64,000 nt of DNA from Gordionus sp. m RMFG-2023 (GCF_954871325.1 NC_088775.1:40959561-41023560), one strand, 5' to 3'; numbered from the stretch's first letter, positions 11,579 to 23,789 are shown. Notes: generated by a model not told the origin, from the sequence alone. Program-made: numbers and translations.

Positions 11579-11727
11579 AATATGTATACAACAAAAAAAA
11601 CGGTAGAGGCTGCGTGCCCCCATTTGGGGGTAAATAGAAAATTATATTTAAAGCTGCGTGAACACAGGTAAAAAGAAAATTATAGGCTAGTACAAAAATT
11701 ATATGTTTTTTTGCTACATGCCCCTGT
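11579..11727. other. 5' flank of the TPK gene
   Basis: AT-rich, with one G+C-richer hairpin-like spot, GCCCCCATTTGGGGG, about 40 bases before the chosen start codon. Minus-strand transcription of TPK must start here or in the tandem repeat beyond. No recognisable promoter motif. Confidence 0.35.
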
Positions 11728-12095
11728 TTGTAAAAACTATCCTTAATTTGTAACCAAACCGTTTTTTGTAAATTCAAACATTGTTTTTTTACAACTAACT
11801 GTTTTTTGTAAATTCTAACATTGTTTTAAAAACTAACTTTTTTTTTGTAAATTCAAACATTTTTTTTAAAAACTAACTGTTTTTTGTAAATTCTAACATT
11901 GTTTTTTAAAAACTAACCTTTTTTTTGTAAATTCGAACATTTTTTTTTAAAACTAACTGTTTTTTGTAAATTATCTAACATTGTTTTATTAAAATCAACC
12001 TTGTTTTTTGTAAATTCTTATTGTTTTAATTAAACCAATCTTGTTTTTTTATAATCAATGTTTTTTGTAAATTCATACATTGTTTTTAAAAAATA
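11728..12095. repeat. tandem repeat upstream of TPK, ~58-base unit, about 6 copies
   Basis: Units alternate AACTAACTGTTTTTTGTAAA TTCTAACATTG and AACTAACCTTTTTTTTGTAAATTCGAACA-like forms, giving a ~29-base basic unit paired into ~58 bases. It lies 150-520 bases upstream of the TPK start codon and could overlap its promoter. Confidence 0.75.
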
Positions 12096-13259
12096 TGATT
12101 TATTATTTTCAAATGTATTTTCTAAAAGAATATTTTAAAAAATATTTTTAGAAACAAATATCATTATCTCCTAGTGTTTAGAAAATATTATTCTAATGAT
12201 ATTTGAATTTGAATAAAAAAAAATTTTTTTAATTATTTTATAAAATTTTGCACCTACACCCATTTTATTGTTAAATAATATAATATATTGTGGCAAATAT
12301 GAATAAATTAATATATATATAAATTATAAATATAAGCAAAATATATAATTTATATATTCATTACATTAAAGACAATTTATACACAATTAGTTTTTTTTAA
12401 TATTCAATGGAAAATGAATGCTGTTTTTCAATTTTATCTTAAGCATTAATGATAATCTTGCAAAATTAAAAATTGCCTTTTCTATATTTGAAAGATTTGA
12501 ATAGGCCATGGGTTTATTTTCTGGTAAAAAAAATATAAGTATTTTTAAAAATATATACTTTTTATATTTTCTTTGGATTCTTGTAAAATTCTATTTGCTA
12601 AATTAAAATAAGGTAATAAAAAAAATATATAAATACCTGAATTAATATAGCTAGTTATTATGAAATTGATAAATTCTGCCTGAGAATTAGGTTTTTTTAT
12701 TAAATATTAAAAGTTATAAAAAAGAATTTATATGACTCAATTCTAGATATTATTTTATTTTAGTACTACCACATGGAACTAATATTAGGCCATTAAATCC
12801 TTTTAGTAATAGACCACTTTTATTATATTTAATTCTATTTTTTTATAAATTATATATCTTATAATAAAAAATGACCTTCAAAAAATATTTGTTTTATTGA
12901 GTCACTTCTAGATAATGCAATAATAAAGAACAGGGAAACTTTTTATGGGCTGATTTAGGTTATTTTGGCTATTTAAAAGGGTAAGATATAAAAAAAATTA
13001 AAGATGTTTTGGAAAATAAGGCAAGATTATAGGATTTGTGAATGAATTGATCAAAATGTAGGCCAAGTTTGCAAAACAATGAATATAAAAGATTTTCTAA
13101 TAAGATTTAAGAATACTATCATTTTTATAAACTTTTGATAGTTTAATTTATGTGCTAAGAATAAAATTAGGATAAAGAAATATAGTTAAAATTGAATCAA
13201 AGGTGATATTATTAAATTCAAATAAAATATATAATTTAAAATATTTATTCCATAATTAT
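12096..13259. other. AT-rich intergenic DNA, no gene seen
   Basis: No coding signal on either strand and no repeat I can match elsewhere in the window. Apart from the TPK flank it is the longest stretch without a recognisable transposon piece. Confidence 0.45.
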
Positions 13260-14398
13260 ATCAGAATTCACATTAAAATGAAAAGTTGTTTATTCTTTTT
13301 ATTTGACTTATATAAAATATAAATTTCTCTTTTGATGGAAACAAAAGCTTAATGTTTTAATATATTTAAACTCTTTTTCTTCTACAATTTTTATCTGGCC
13401 CTTAAAAGGGCCTTTCGGTATTATATGGAGGTGTCAATATTATTGTTTATTTCCATTGTATACTTCTTGACTTTATTGTCGCTTGCTACATAGAAGCCTT
13501 ATTTTGAATTTAATAAAATGATAATAAACATTATTTAATCTAAATAATTATTTTATTATAGTGTTTATGGTATTGATTTTTTATTTTAACTTAATTGAAA
13601 TATTTTAACCAATAAGTATAAGAAGTAAAACAACTTAAGATTGAATTATAAAATTTATTTTAAATTGAAATCCAAAATGGGTAGATAATATTTAACTTAG
13701 TTCAATCAGTGAGATTTAAGCCAATAGTAGTAAGAGTAATAATAGCTGTTAAAAATAGAATTAAATAAAATTATTTGGAATAATTTGGAAGCCTAAATTA
13801 TTTGAAGGAAAAAAATTTTATTAGTGAATTTTCATCTGTAAGCAAAATTTTAAAGTCTCAGGTTATTTCTACTGTTTTTGATAAAATACATGCAGAAAAA
13901 ATAAAATCAATCTCTGAGTGATAATATATGAAATTAAATCAAACTGACTAATATATGTTATGATTCATTGGGAATTATTTTTATCTCATTTATGCATATT
14001 CTTATTATTTAAATAGACAACATATAATTGATAAAAATATTTGTTAAAGTATTGGATAATATTTGCTATCTTTATACCTGCAAATCATTAAATGATTCAA
14101 ATTGAGCCCCAACCTATTAAATAGATTATAGCATATATATATAGATAAAAATTTTAGGTTAAAACTTTTAATAATTACATTTCAAATCAATAGTAAATAT
14201 ATTCTTAAAAATATTGTTATCTCTAAATTTATCTGACTTGTAGAAGTTATATTGTCTAAATCAAAATTGCTTTGATGCTCAACCATAAGAATCTAATATG
14301 ATATAAACTTTTTAAAAAAATATTCATATTCAAATCTGCTATGAGAATTCACATTACAGTGAAACGAGTGTTAAAAATCAACTAACAATAAAAGGGGA
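13260..14398. repeat. dispersed repeat segments shared with 31.8-32.4 kb, 41.8 kb and 48 kb
   Basis: 13277-13780 aligns in direct orientation with 31873-32411 and then with 41821-41885 (for example GGCCCTTAAAAG, TTGTCGCTTGCTA, AATAGTAGTAAGAGTAA). 14060-14330 aligns inverted with 48085-48345 and so carries, on the minus strand, a copy of the 5' exons of the MULE gene (MVEHQSNFDLDNITST, GAQFESFNDLQ). 14340-14398 aligns inverted with 31830-31866. No intact gene is present. Confidence 0.7.
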
Positions 14399-14598
14399 TA
14401 AATATAATAAAGTTTTATTTTAATTTAATACATATTGAAATTAAATATGGACAAGTAATTAATTAACAAGATTAATCGTTGTGTTTAATTATAAAAATAA
14501 AAAAATGTGTTAAACTTTTATTAATTTTTTAAATTTTTCTTAAATAAGTAAAAAAATATTTATTAATTTTTAAAATTTATCTTAAATATTAAAAAAAA

Positions 14599-15675
14599 AT
14601 GTTTAATATAGAATCTTTATTATCCAATAGTAATATTAATTTTTCCAATTTAAATGAAAACTCCCAATCTTTGTCGAGAATTCAAAGACCAAAAAGAATA
14701 CACAAATATTGGAATAAAGAAAAAATAGATATAGTTACTAAAATTTTATCAATGCCAGAAAGATAACAGATAAAAATTAAAAACATTGCAAAATACGTCG
14801 AAATGTCTACAGCATCAGTTCATAAATTTAGACGGGACACATTCCCAGATATAAATGGAGAACCTTTAAAAGAATATAATATTCAAAAAAGAGGAAGTAA
14901 AAAAAAAGATACTTCCATAATTGAAAGACTCATCATAAATTTATTGATGGATAATAATACTCTTACTATCCAGCAGATAATAGAAAATTTATCTCCTGGT
15001 AGTCCAAGAACGAAAACAACAATTAGCAAATATATAAAAAATATAGGTTGGTCGAAAAAAAGAGCTGGCAAGGAGCCTGATAGAAGAAATACTCCTGGGG
15101 CAATCAATATTCGTCAAATCTATTGAGTAAAGATCTTAAATACCCCAAGAGAAAAATTATATTTCTTAGATGAAACTGGAATAAACTTGCACGTTGTACC
15201 AATCTATGCCTGGGCACCATAAAATGTCCGTCCAGTAATAAAAATTCCATCCTCTAAGGGTAAAAATGTAAGCATACTTTGTACAATTGGAATTGGAGGG
15301 GTAATCCATTATAAAATAATCGAAGGAGCTTATAATGGGTTGTTATTCCGTGATTTTATGACAGAGCTTATCAGTGTCTTACCACCAGATGCAATTATTG
15401 TAATGGATAATGCATCTATCCATAGAAGCCATCTTATCGATGCATATAAAGATAGGATTGAATATCTACCAACATATTCACCTCAGCTAAATCCCATCGA
15501 AAATTTTTTTGGAGTCTTGAAAAATAAATATCGAGCAATAAACCCCCGCCTTAATTCAAGAGATGAAATTATTGGGAATATTATTCAGCTCTTACACGGA
15601 TTTATTCCTATGACTTTACTAACTTTTACAATCACATGCAAAACTATTTGGAGTTGGGTTATCGCGGGCAACTGA
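14599..15675 (+). pseudogene. Tc1/mariner/IS630-type transposase, decayed
   Basis: One continuous reading frame of 358 codons with three in-frame stops (TAA at 14764, TGA at 15124, TAA at 15220) and no frameshift. The N-terminus is a helix-turn-helix region (KNIAKYVEMSTASVHKFRR), then a second one (SPRTKTTISKYIKNIGWSKK). The catalytic part follows: first Asp in YFLDETGINLHV, second in IIVMDNASIHRS, Glu in YSPQLNPIENFFGVLK. The second Asp and the Glu are separated by 30 residues, fewer than the 34 usual for Tc1. The gene sits centrally between the inverted repeats. The mixed stop types point to decay rather than a variant code. Confidence 0.88.
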
Positions 15676-16071
15676 TTAATTAGGTAATCCTTTTAATTGA
15701 TTTGTATTAATAATTATAATATTAACTCTTTTAATTTCTAAATAGGTACCATCATCAAATTCGTGGAACAAAAGAATATTTTGATAAATTATAATAATAT
15801 TTTTTATGTATTAATTATTTTATCGAAGTTATTATAAAAATTTATAGTATTATCATATTTTTATCGAAATAAATTGGTGCAAAATTTCAAAATAGATTAC
15901 ATTTAAGAAATTCTAAAATATTTTCAAATATCAAAAAGTCTTTTTACAAAAAATGATTTAAAATTTTAGATTACAAAAATCTTACTTGATTGATAAAGTA
16001 GATCAAAAAAAAATTTCCATTTTTTATTACAAATTTATATTTACAACATAATTTCTTTTTATTAATTTAAA
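15676..16071. other. 3' untranslated part of the Tc1/mariner element
   Basis: AT-rich, no frame, lying between the transposase stop and the right inverted repeat. Confidence 0.5.
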
Positions 16072-16730
16072 AACGATTAATCTTGTTAATTAATTGCTTG
16101 TCCATATTTAATTTCAACAGAGTTGTTAAAAGATCGAATCAAAAGATCGACGATCCTGGATTCGATCGCAAATTTGTCAATTTTACGAGATTTATGATTC
16201 TGACTTAAATTGAGGATCGAGATCATTTTGTTTAAAATTCGATCCCGATCTTTTTAAAAATTAATTTTTTACTTAAAAAGCAATAAATTAAATGAAAATT
16301 TTGAAAATTAAATTAAAATATTATTTTTTAAAAAAATATCTATCTTCATATTTTATCAATTTCCATTATCAACTTCCTATCCACCATTTATTTTAGATAT
16401 AACGAGATTTAGAGCTATGTCCATTATAGATTTAATTGATGTAACAGCAGATGATATAAGTGAGAATGAGAATCTTTTACCATTTTTGAAATTATGTAAG
16501 TATTTTACTTTATGTGAAGTGGATGAAAGCAACTCTTATAATATAATCAGCACCAAATGCCGTCTATGTAAGAAGATTATCTCATCATCAAAAATATCAT
16601 CATCCAATTTAAAAAGACATTTACAAGTATTTCTTTTAAAATTTTTTTATTTAATAATCTTAATGTCAACATGTTTAAATTTAATTTATTACATTCCTGA
16701 GTTGAGCAGGTCCTACAGAAATAGAATCTA

Positions 16731-18854
16731 ATAGATACAGATTCTTTATAAAAAAAATTAATTTTTAAATACAGTATGTTATTTATATTATATATAATAA
16801 TTAGGCATTTATTTTTTAATATTACTATAATTATATTAGTTTAATTTTCAATATAAGAGTATTTATAATAAATGGAAGTGTAATAATTAAGCCTTTATAA
16901 TGTATTTTGACTTTCTTTAATATAATTAAAACATCCAGTTCAATGTTATTTGTATTGAACTTATCAATGTTTCACCAAAAGAAAAATAAATATCTATTTA
17001 AATCTATTTTTATTAGTATTATAGTTTCAGTTTGAGCTTGATTATATACCTCTTCTTGACAACATTTTTAGGGCTTTTTTTAATAATATATTTTGAATTG
17101 GAAGTATTTTTTGTATCATTTGACTCAATCCATAAGTTCTTAAATGCCAAAAAGCCTCATTATATTCATAGCTGGGTATGGGCTTAATTACATATTTTCT
17201 AGCGGGCCTGGGCCGGGCTTGGGTTCTTTGGAAATTTTTGAAATAGGGCTTGGGCCAAAATTTTTAAATTCAAATTTAGCTTATTTTAAGGATATTTAAT
17301 AGGACAAATATAACAAATACAGCTTACATTTAAAATATAGAAATTTGAATTTTTATTTATCATATTGCTAAAATTCATTATGAATTTTTTCTCATTTTGG
17401 CCAATAAATTAGCATAAGTTATATTATATATAGTTTTATTTATTAATATTAAATAAAAAATTTTTTGTGAGTCATGAAATATTTTTTTTTGTTTGGAATT
17501 TTTTTTTTAATATTTTTTTTTAAAGTTTCGCCCAGTCATCATGAACATTATTATATAAATATTTTTAATATTTATTATGTAAAATAATTTAATATTTATA
17601 AAGTAAAAAATAATCATATATAAACTAAAAAAAAGTGGAAATTCATGATTATTATAATTATATTTTTTTTTATATATTGTTTTTTTTTTTGAAAATTCTT
17701 ATTTCTTTAAAAAAAATAAAGACGAGATATTAATCCTTGTTGTGAAATTAATAAAAAAAAAAGGTAAAAAAAAAATAAAGACTTTGCGTTTTGAAATAAT
17801 AAGAACTGCTAAGTTAAACGTTTCTGTGCATTGAAACTTTGTAAAGTTAAGTGTACATAAAATAATTTTATGGGCTTAGGCAGGGCTTGGGATATTTTTT
17901 AAATCTTATAGCGGGCTTGGGCCTAAATTTTTAAATTCAAATTTAGCTTATTTTAAGGATATTTATTAGAACAAATATAACAAATACAACTTACATTTAA
18001 AATATAGAAATTTGAATTTTTTCTCATTTTGGCCAATAAATTTGCATAAGTTAAGTGTACATAAAATAATTTTATGGGCTTGGGCAGGGCTTGGGATATT
18101 TTTTAAATCTTATAGCGGGCTTGGGCCTAAATTTTTAAATTCAAATTTAGCTTATTTTATAAGGATATTTAATAGGACAAATATAACAAATACAACTTAC
18201 ATTTAAATTATAGAAATTTGAATTTTTATTCATCATATTACTAAAATTCATTATGAATTTTTTCTCATTTTGGCCAATAAATTTGCATAAGTTAAGTGTA
18301 CATAATTTTTTTTTACGATAAGCCTGGGCCAGGCTTGGTCCTAATAGGCCCATGATGGTCTCTAATTCATAATAGGAAAATACTTTATCAAAATCTTTAG
18401 CCCACAACATCTTGGGCAACTTTTAATAATGTATTGTAAACTTAAATTTTTAAGATAACCTACCCCTTTTAACCACTAATAAAACATATTTTAATATGTT
18501 TAACAAAATTTGTTGAAGCCTTAATCCATAGTTCTTAAATGCCAAAAAGGCTAATTATATTCATATATAGGAAAATATTTTATCAAAATCTTTACCCATA
18601 TCATCTTGGGCAACTTTTAATAATGATAGACAAAGACAATATTGTAAACTTAAAATTTAAGATAACCTATATGAACCTTTTTTAACCATGTATAAATTAA
18701 ATAATATACTTTAATATGTTTAACAAAATTTGTGTTGAACCCTTTATCATTTTTTTGTTAATATAGGTTTTACATTCAGCCTGTACATTCTCTTTTTTAA
18801 CTTTAAATTTCCATATAAAATTTTAAAAATGAAATTTGATTCAAGAGAAGTTAT
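16731..18854. repeat. repeat-filled intron of hAT A, with a tandem duplication
   Basis: A ~190-base unit containing CCATAGTTCTTAAATGCCAA, ATCTTGGGCAACTTTTAATA and AAGATAACCTA appears at about 17135-17171 plus 18365-18530, and again at 18531-18720. The first unit is interrupted by the nested element at 17172-18364, and the second shows its empty site. Confidence 0.65.
17172..18364. mobile_element. nested non-autonomous element with GGGCTTGGGCC repeats
   Basis: Flanked by ATTCATAG (17164-17171) and ATTCATAA (18365-18372), a near-exact 8-bp duplication. The neighbouring copy of the host repeat at about 18557-18575 lacks it, giving an empty site. Inside are three direct ~185-220-base units, each with GGGCTTGGGCC, TTTAAATTCAAATTTAGC, GACAAATATAACAAATACA and TTTGGCCAATAAATT. 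No transposase is seen. Confidence 0.7.
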
Positions 18855-21475
18855 TTACATCCAACTTTGATACATACTATTTTTTTCTTTTATAAAGAAA
18901 AAGCACAGTGAATTTAAAAATGAGATTACCAAACACCTCAACGAATTCTCTACACAAAAAAATATATCGCAGCAAAACCAAAGTGGTTCTGGTAGCAAAT
19001 CCAGACAATCTAAATTAAATTTTAACAATCTAAACATTCCAGCTGTTTCGCAAAAAACAGCAGATAAAGTTATCATGGATTTTATTATTGACACCTTCCA
19101 ACCACTGTCTCTGGTTGATGATCCTTCATTTGAAAAAATGATTAAAACTTTTTCTCCTGCGACAAAAATTATTTGTCGCCAAACACTGGGCAACAGGATA
19201 TCTGCTTCCTTTAAAGATATGACGACAAATCTTATAAGAGATTTGTCTGAAGTTTCTTATGTATGCACCACTGCTGATTGTTGGAGTGGTCATCGAAGGT
19301 ATATTATATTTATATAAATTTTATAATGTTTATTTTATTAGGGCTTTTATTGGACTTACTGCACATTGGCTGGATCCTTTAACCATCAAGAGAAGGTCAG
19401 CCGCTTTGGCACTGAGGAGGATAATTGGGAGGCAAACATATAATGTTTTGGCCAACGAAATCATGGGTATCCACAAGTTCTATAAAATTCATAATAAGGT
19501 GGTGAGGATGGTGACTGACAATGGAACCAACTTTGTCAAGGCATTTAAGTAATATTTATATTTAGCAAAAAATATTTAAATAAATTTATTTTTCCTAGAG
19601 TTTTTGGAGAAAATGAAGAAGAGAGTAATGAGGATATGGAATTGATAAATTTGGATGACATATTATCCGTTGATGACCCAATTATTTCTACTATCAGCCT
19701 ACCAAAACATCAACGTTGTTGTTGCCACAATCTTAACCTTATTGCAACAACAGATGCGGAGATGGCAGATAGTGACCTTAATTACAAACGAATATCTCGA
19801 TCAACTTTTGCAAAATGTTTTGCTTTAGTTAATAAGCAAAATATGTCGTCAAAAATGGCGGATATTTTGTTGGAGAACTTAGGGAGATATTTAATACTCC
19901 TAACAAAACAAGATGGAATTCTTACTATCAATCCATGAAATTAATAGATAGAATGCTTTCTGAAAGGTTTTCAGAAGTGGAACAAGTATTTGACCAAATT
20001 GGATTTACAATGTTCAGGCAAGATGAATGTTTTTTTGTTAAAGAATATGCAAAAGTAATACAATAATATTTTCTAAATAAATTTAAATTTTATAGGTTAT
20101 GGAACCTTTGGCTATCTTTAAAAATCTTGGAACGGAAGGATAATATGGGGCAGGGATATCTAACTCCCGTTCTATCGATATTAATAGATAACGAAGTTTA
20201 GCTGCCTGCGGTATTGCCAGCCCCTTGTAGATAGTGTTTTAAGAGGTATTGATAAAAGGTAATATTTTTTTATGCAATTATTTTATATTATCAGATATCT
20301 GCAAAATATATTAAAAAATTGCAAAGATCTGGCAAATTTAGTAAAATATTTTTTTAACAGGCCAGTTCTACTAAACCTTTGATATCTAGTAAAATATTAA
20401 TGGGCCTTTGAGGACATTAAAAATTTATTATATTATTTGAATTTTAAGCTAATATTTTGACTAATATTCTTTGTAAATAAATTACAATGTTAATTTCTTT
20501 GTATATTAAGTATTAAGCTTACATTTAATTTAATCAATATTTATGATATGACCCAAATATTAATAAATACCATACAGATGATGTGCCAGACTTGACTGTA
20601 AAATTTAAAAGGGTTAAGTTATGCAGATACTTGATTTGATTTATATGAAATGAACACTTATTTAATAATAAATTAATTATCATTTCATAATATAGATTTC
20701 CTTCACTGTATGAAGACAGTAATATTTTGGCAGCCATGATTCACCCTAAATTTAAACTCAATTGGCCCTATATTAATCTGCCACAAAATATGATGGTAAA
20801 AGAACGATTAATTGCTCATTTGAAAAATATTCAGGAACAACCATCTGTGGATACCTCAAATGAATGTATGGATGACATTGATGCCTTTTTTGGGAAAAAT
20901 ACTGTACAAAATGGTTGTTCCGTTAAACTTTTTTTTTTATTCAAATGATGATTCCATGAATATTTTTAATACTTATATTAATTTTAAAAAAATATTTATT
21001 GAATATAATACACCTTTGCCATCAAGCGCTCCTGTGGAGCGCTTGTTTAGTAAAGCTAAACATGTTCTAAATGAAAGACGCGGATGTTTAAATGATGATA
21101 ATTTAGAAAAAATTTTATTATTAAAAGCTAATTTTAATTATAAATAAATATATTATAATTGTTATACATTTAGCATATTTATTTTTCAATTACAATAAAT
21201 TTCTATCATATTTAATTTATTTTTATATTAGTTAATTTTGCATCGGTTATATTATATTATTATTCAATAACAATAAATTTATACCATATATTAGTTAATT
21301 TTGCATCGGTCAGAAATTTCCTTCAGAAATTTAAATAGAAAAAAAGGTCGATCCTGGATTTCGATCATCTTTTTTTGAAAAGATCGAGATCGGGATTCGA
21401 TCGTTTTAAAAAGATCGATTAACAAGCCTGAATTTCAATATGTATTAAATTAAAATAAAACTTTATTATATTTAT

Positions 21476-21665
21476 TCCAATGATATATATAACATAGATT
21501 GGCGATTCATTCATTAAATGCATGATAAAAATGTCCTCACATTGCAATCAGCTGTAGAGCCATTTTGTAGTTTGGATATCCATTATTTGTCAGCATGAAA
21601 TATTAATACATATATAATATTGCCAAAACGAGTCTCAAAAAAATTTCAAAAATATATTTCCATTC
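21476..21665 (-). repeat. dispersed repeat, inverted match to 31730-31810
   Basis: The minus strand carries CTACAAAATGGCTCTACAGC, TTGCAATGTGAGGACATTTT and GAATGAATCGCCAATCTATG, matching the plus strand at 31734-31805. With 14340-14398 it forms the two sides of the Tc1/mariner insertion. Confidence 0.75.
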
Positions 21666-22338
21666 ATCTATCCATCCCAAATGGCGAAGATTTTCCGGTT
21701 CATCTTTTGGAAGAATATAACCTAACAAATGAAATGGAATTTTGATGTCTATGGATTCAAATATTCTTAACTAATTCCTTATCATGAATATAACTATTCA
21801 AGATTAAAAAACAAATAAGAAATATATGTCTTTATATTATTAATTTATAAATTACAATTACAATATCGGAAAGGGTAAATTCCACTCATTTAGTTAAACT
21901 ACAACTGGGTACAAGGTTTGTTGGTATCCTTGAGAAAAAAAATCGGCATAATTTTATGAAGGGTGGGCCTTCATAAAATTCACGTTCGCTCATTTTGGGC
22001 AGGTCTATGACCAACGTGCTAGATAAGATAAGAAGAAGTCTACAAAGATAATTTATTTTGAAAAGTTTTCATTTATGATATATTATTTTTCTTATATTCT
22101 TAAATATTATGGTAAGATTATAATTTGTTTTAATTTCTTAGTCTAGTGAATTTTTATGAACGTAGATTAGCTGATTATACCTAAAAAAAATGATTCTAAG
22201 ACTAACCCTTCTTTTAATTTTTTAAAATATAGTTTAACATAATTCAGTATGGACTTATAAATCATATGTTAATGCATTTTAGGATACATACAAAACATGT
22301 CTTTTAATATCACTATCATTTATTATTTTATTTAGATA

Positions 22339-22990
22339 ATGGGAGTGTGCTGTGTTCAAAATTGTAATAAAACAAATAAAATAGTAAACAATTTCCATAT
22401 ATCTTATCACAAGTTTATTATTTTTAATTAATATATAATTATATCAAAAATAGATGTTAACATTATCAAACATATAGCCAATCTAGTACCCATACCCACC
22501 ACTTCATCTTATAATTTTAGAAACACAAACCCACATATCCTGAAATTATCTTTATATTTAGATAATGTATCAATTTATATATTGGGATATATTGTACACC
22601 AACTTATTAAAGAAAAAAAGCTACGTTGTGATGTTTGCATTACAGCAATGGTTAGTGATTCTTATAATGATAATAATATCAATAATATGCTAATAAATAT
22701 TAAAAATAATGGGGGGGGGGTGGTGATACCTTCTACTAGTATGTCCAAACTATGCAGAATATGTGAAAGTTCATTTAGAACTTATCAAAATGAAATCACA
22801 CATAAAAATATTTTTAAAAAAATGGAAGTATTAATTTTTTCCAAAATAATAGATACAAATATTTAAAAGAAATGAATTTAATATTTTTTTAATAGGCACA
22901 AATCTCTTTATTGATTTTTGTGATCATATCATTGAACATGAAATTGGGTACAGCCATTTTCAAATTCTTGTAAAATTAATTGTTCAAAAG
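22339..22990 (+). pseudogene. THAP/P-element-like transposase, internally deleted
   Basis: It starts with MGVCCVQNCNKTNK and NNFHI, the first half (C-x-x-x-C and FH) of a THAP zinc finger. The catalytic centre is missing. From about 22520 the C-terminal part follows: DNVSIYILGYIVHQLIK, RCDVCITAMVSD, MLINIKNNGGGVVIPSTS, MSKLCRICESSFRTY and KMEVLIFSKIID, the order seen in P/THAP9 transposases and in the pieces at 8165 and 45537. A run of nine or ten G residues near 22710 could be a slippage site. The protein closes at about 22866, with more family-like sequence (FIDFCDHIIEHEIGYSHFQI) in another frame just after. Confidence 0.75.
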
Positions 22991-22999
22991 TAACCAATT

Positions 23000-23774
23000 A
23001 TTAGATTTTATACTATTTTTTTTTTATCATTTTGCTGACTTAAGAAACCAGGAATTGAGAACTGGTATGCGACAGAATCTTACGAAAGCAATTTAATTTA
23101 ATAATCAATAAGTCATATATAATAATATATATATCTTCTTTTATATTTTAAAAATTATATTGTATAAGGAATGACCAGATATTAGGCATATTATAAAAAT
23201 TATGATCTAATACATTATCTATGCTAATTAATTATATTAATTTTTTTAGGTGATGAGAAAATGTACTCAAAAATAATATGAAAGTGAATTGTTGCAATAT
23301 CTTTTCCTTTTCAAGGCCTATACATTTGTATCATTATATACTTATTAAATATACTTTAAATAAATGATTTATATAATATAATTTATACTCAAGCAAAAAA
23401 TGATATTATTACATTATGTATTTATTGAAAAAAAATAAAAGATATTTTTTTATTTGTCATTTATAATTATAATGAAATAATCAAAACAAAATAAATGATC
23501 AACTATGAAGAGAATCTTAATAGTATATACTTTTGGAGTTATCTTTAGTTCTTCCTTTATAATAAAATTAATAATACAAAATAAAAAAATTAACAGCACC
23601 TATTTCTCTTATTAGTAACAAAATTTGTAGATTTTATTTAATTTTATCTATACAGGTCTATTTTTTACATAAACTTATGAGTGATTATTGTTTTAAGTTA
23701 TAAGCCACTATATTACATAAAATTAAAAGTACCAGCTACTACAATAAATATAGGTGCATCTATGATATTTATTA
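23000..23774. other. AT-rich interior of the palindromic element
   Basis: No gene or repeat recognised between the P-like C-terminus and the right arm. Confidence 0.4.
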
Positions 23775-23789
23775 TTCTTATCTTATCTA

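Larger units (their letters stand above)
16417..21147 (+). pseudogene. hAT transposase gene with introns, decayed
   Basis: BED-type zinc finger exon at 16417-16625 (KCRLCKKIISSSK, then SSSNLKRHLQ). After a long intron holding other repeats, exons resume at about 18890. Catalytic region: VCTTADCWSGHRR, AFIGLTAHWLD, VTDNGTNFVKAF, RCCCHNLNL and, in a shifted frame, NKTRWNSYYQSMK. Short GT-AG introns at 19299-19341 (43 bases), 19549-19598 (50) and 20055-20095 (41) restore the frame at their own junctions. Later exon 20695-20930 (LAAMIHPKFKLNW) and the C-terminal dimerisation exon (PLPSSAPVERLFSKAKHV, NERRGCLNDDNLEKIL) ending at 21147. Frame changes near 19890 and 20140 and stops near 20200 show it is dead. 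Confidence 0.88.
16118..21430 (+). mobile_element. hAT element A, 8-bp target duplication AATTTCAA
   Basis: Termini are CAGAGTTGTTAAAAGATCGA on the left and, read inward from the right, CAGGCTTGTTAATCGATC. The target duplication AATTTCAA lies at 16110-16117 and 21431-21438 and is exact. Subterminal blocks rich in GATCGAGATCG and CGATCCTGGATT motifs occur at 16130-16260 and 21340-21425. It inserted into the right terminal repeat of a Tc1/mariner element, so it is younger than that insertion. Length is 5.3 kb with one decayed, intron-bearing transposase gene. Confidence 0.92.
14399..21475 (+). mobile_element. Tc1/mariner-type element, its right inverted repeat split by a hAT insertion
   Basis: Terminal inverted repeats of about 80-85 bases: left 14399-14480 begins ATAAATATAATAAAGTTTTA. 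The right repeat begins at 16072 (AACGATTAATCTTGTTAATT), is cut at 16117, and resumes after the hAT and its duplicated target at 21439-21475. Without the hAT the element is about 1.75 kb with one transposase gene. The flanks match a contiguous stretch at 31800-31866 (inverted), which lacks the element and so acts as an approximate empty site. Confidence 0.85.

Noticed and set aside
14599-15675. Variant genetic code (three in-frame stops in an open frame)
   Set aside because: The stops are of two types (TAA and TGA), whereas the intact TPK gene uses standard codons and ends in TAA. Decay explains it.
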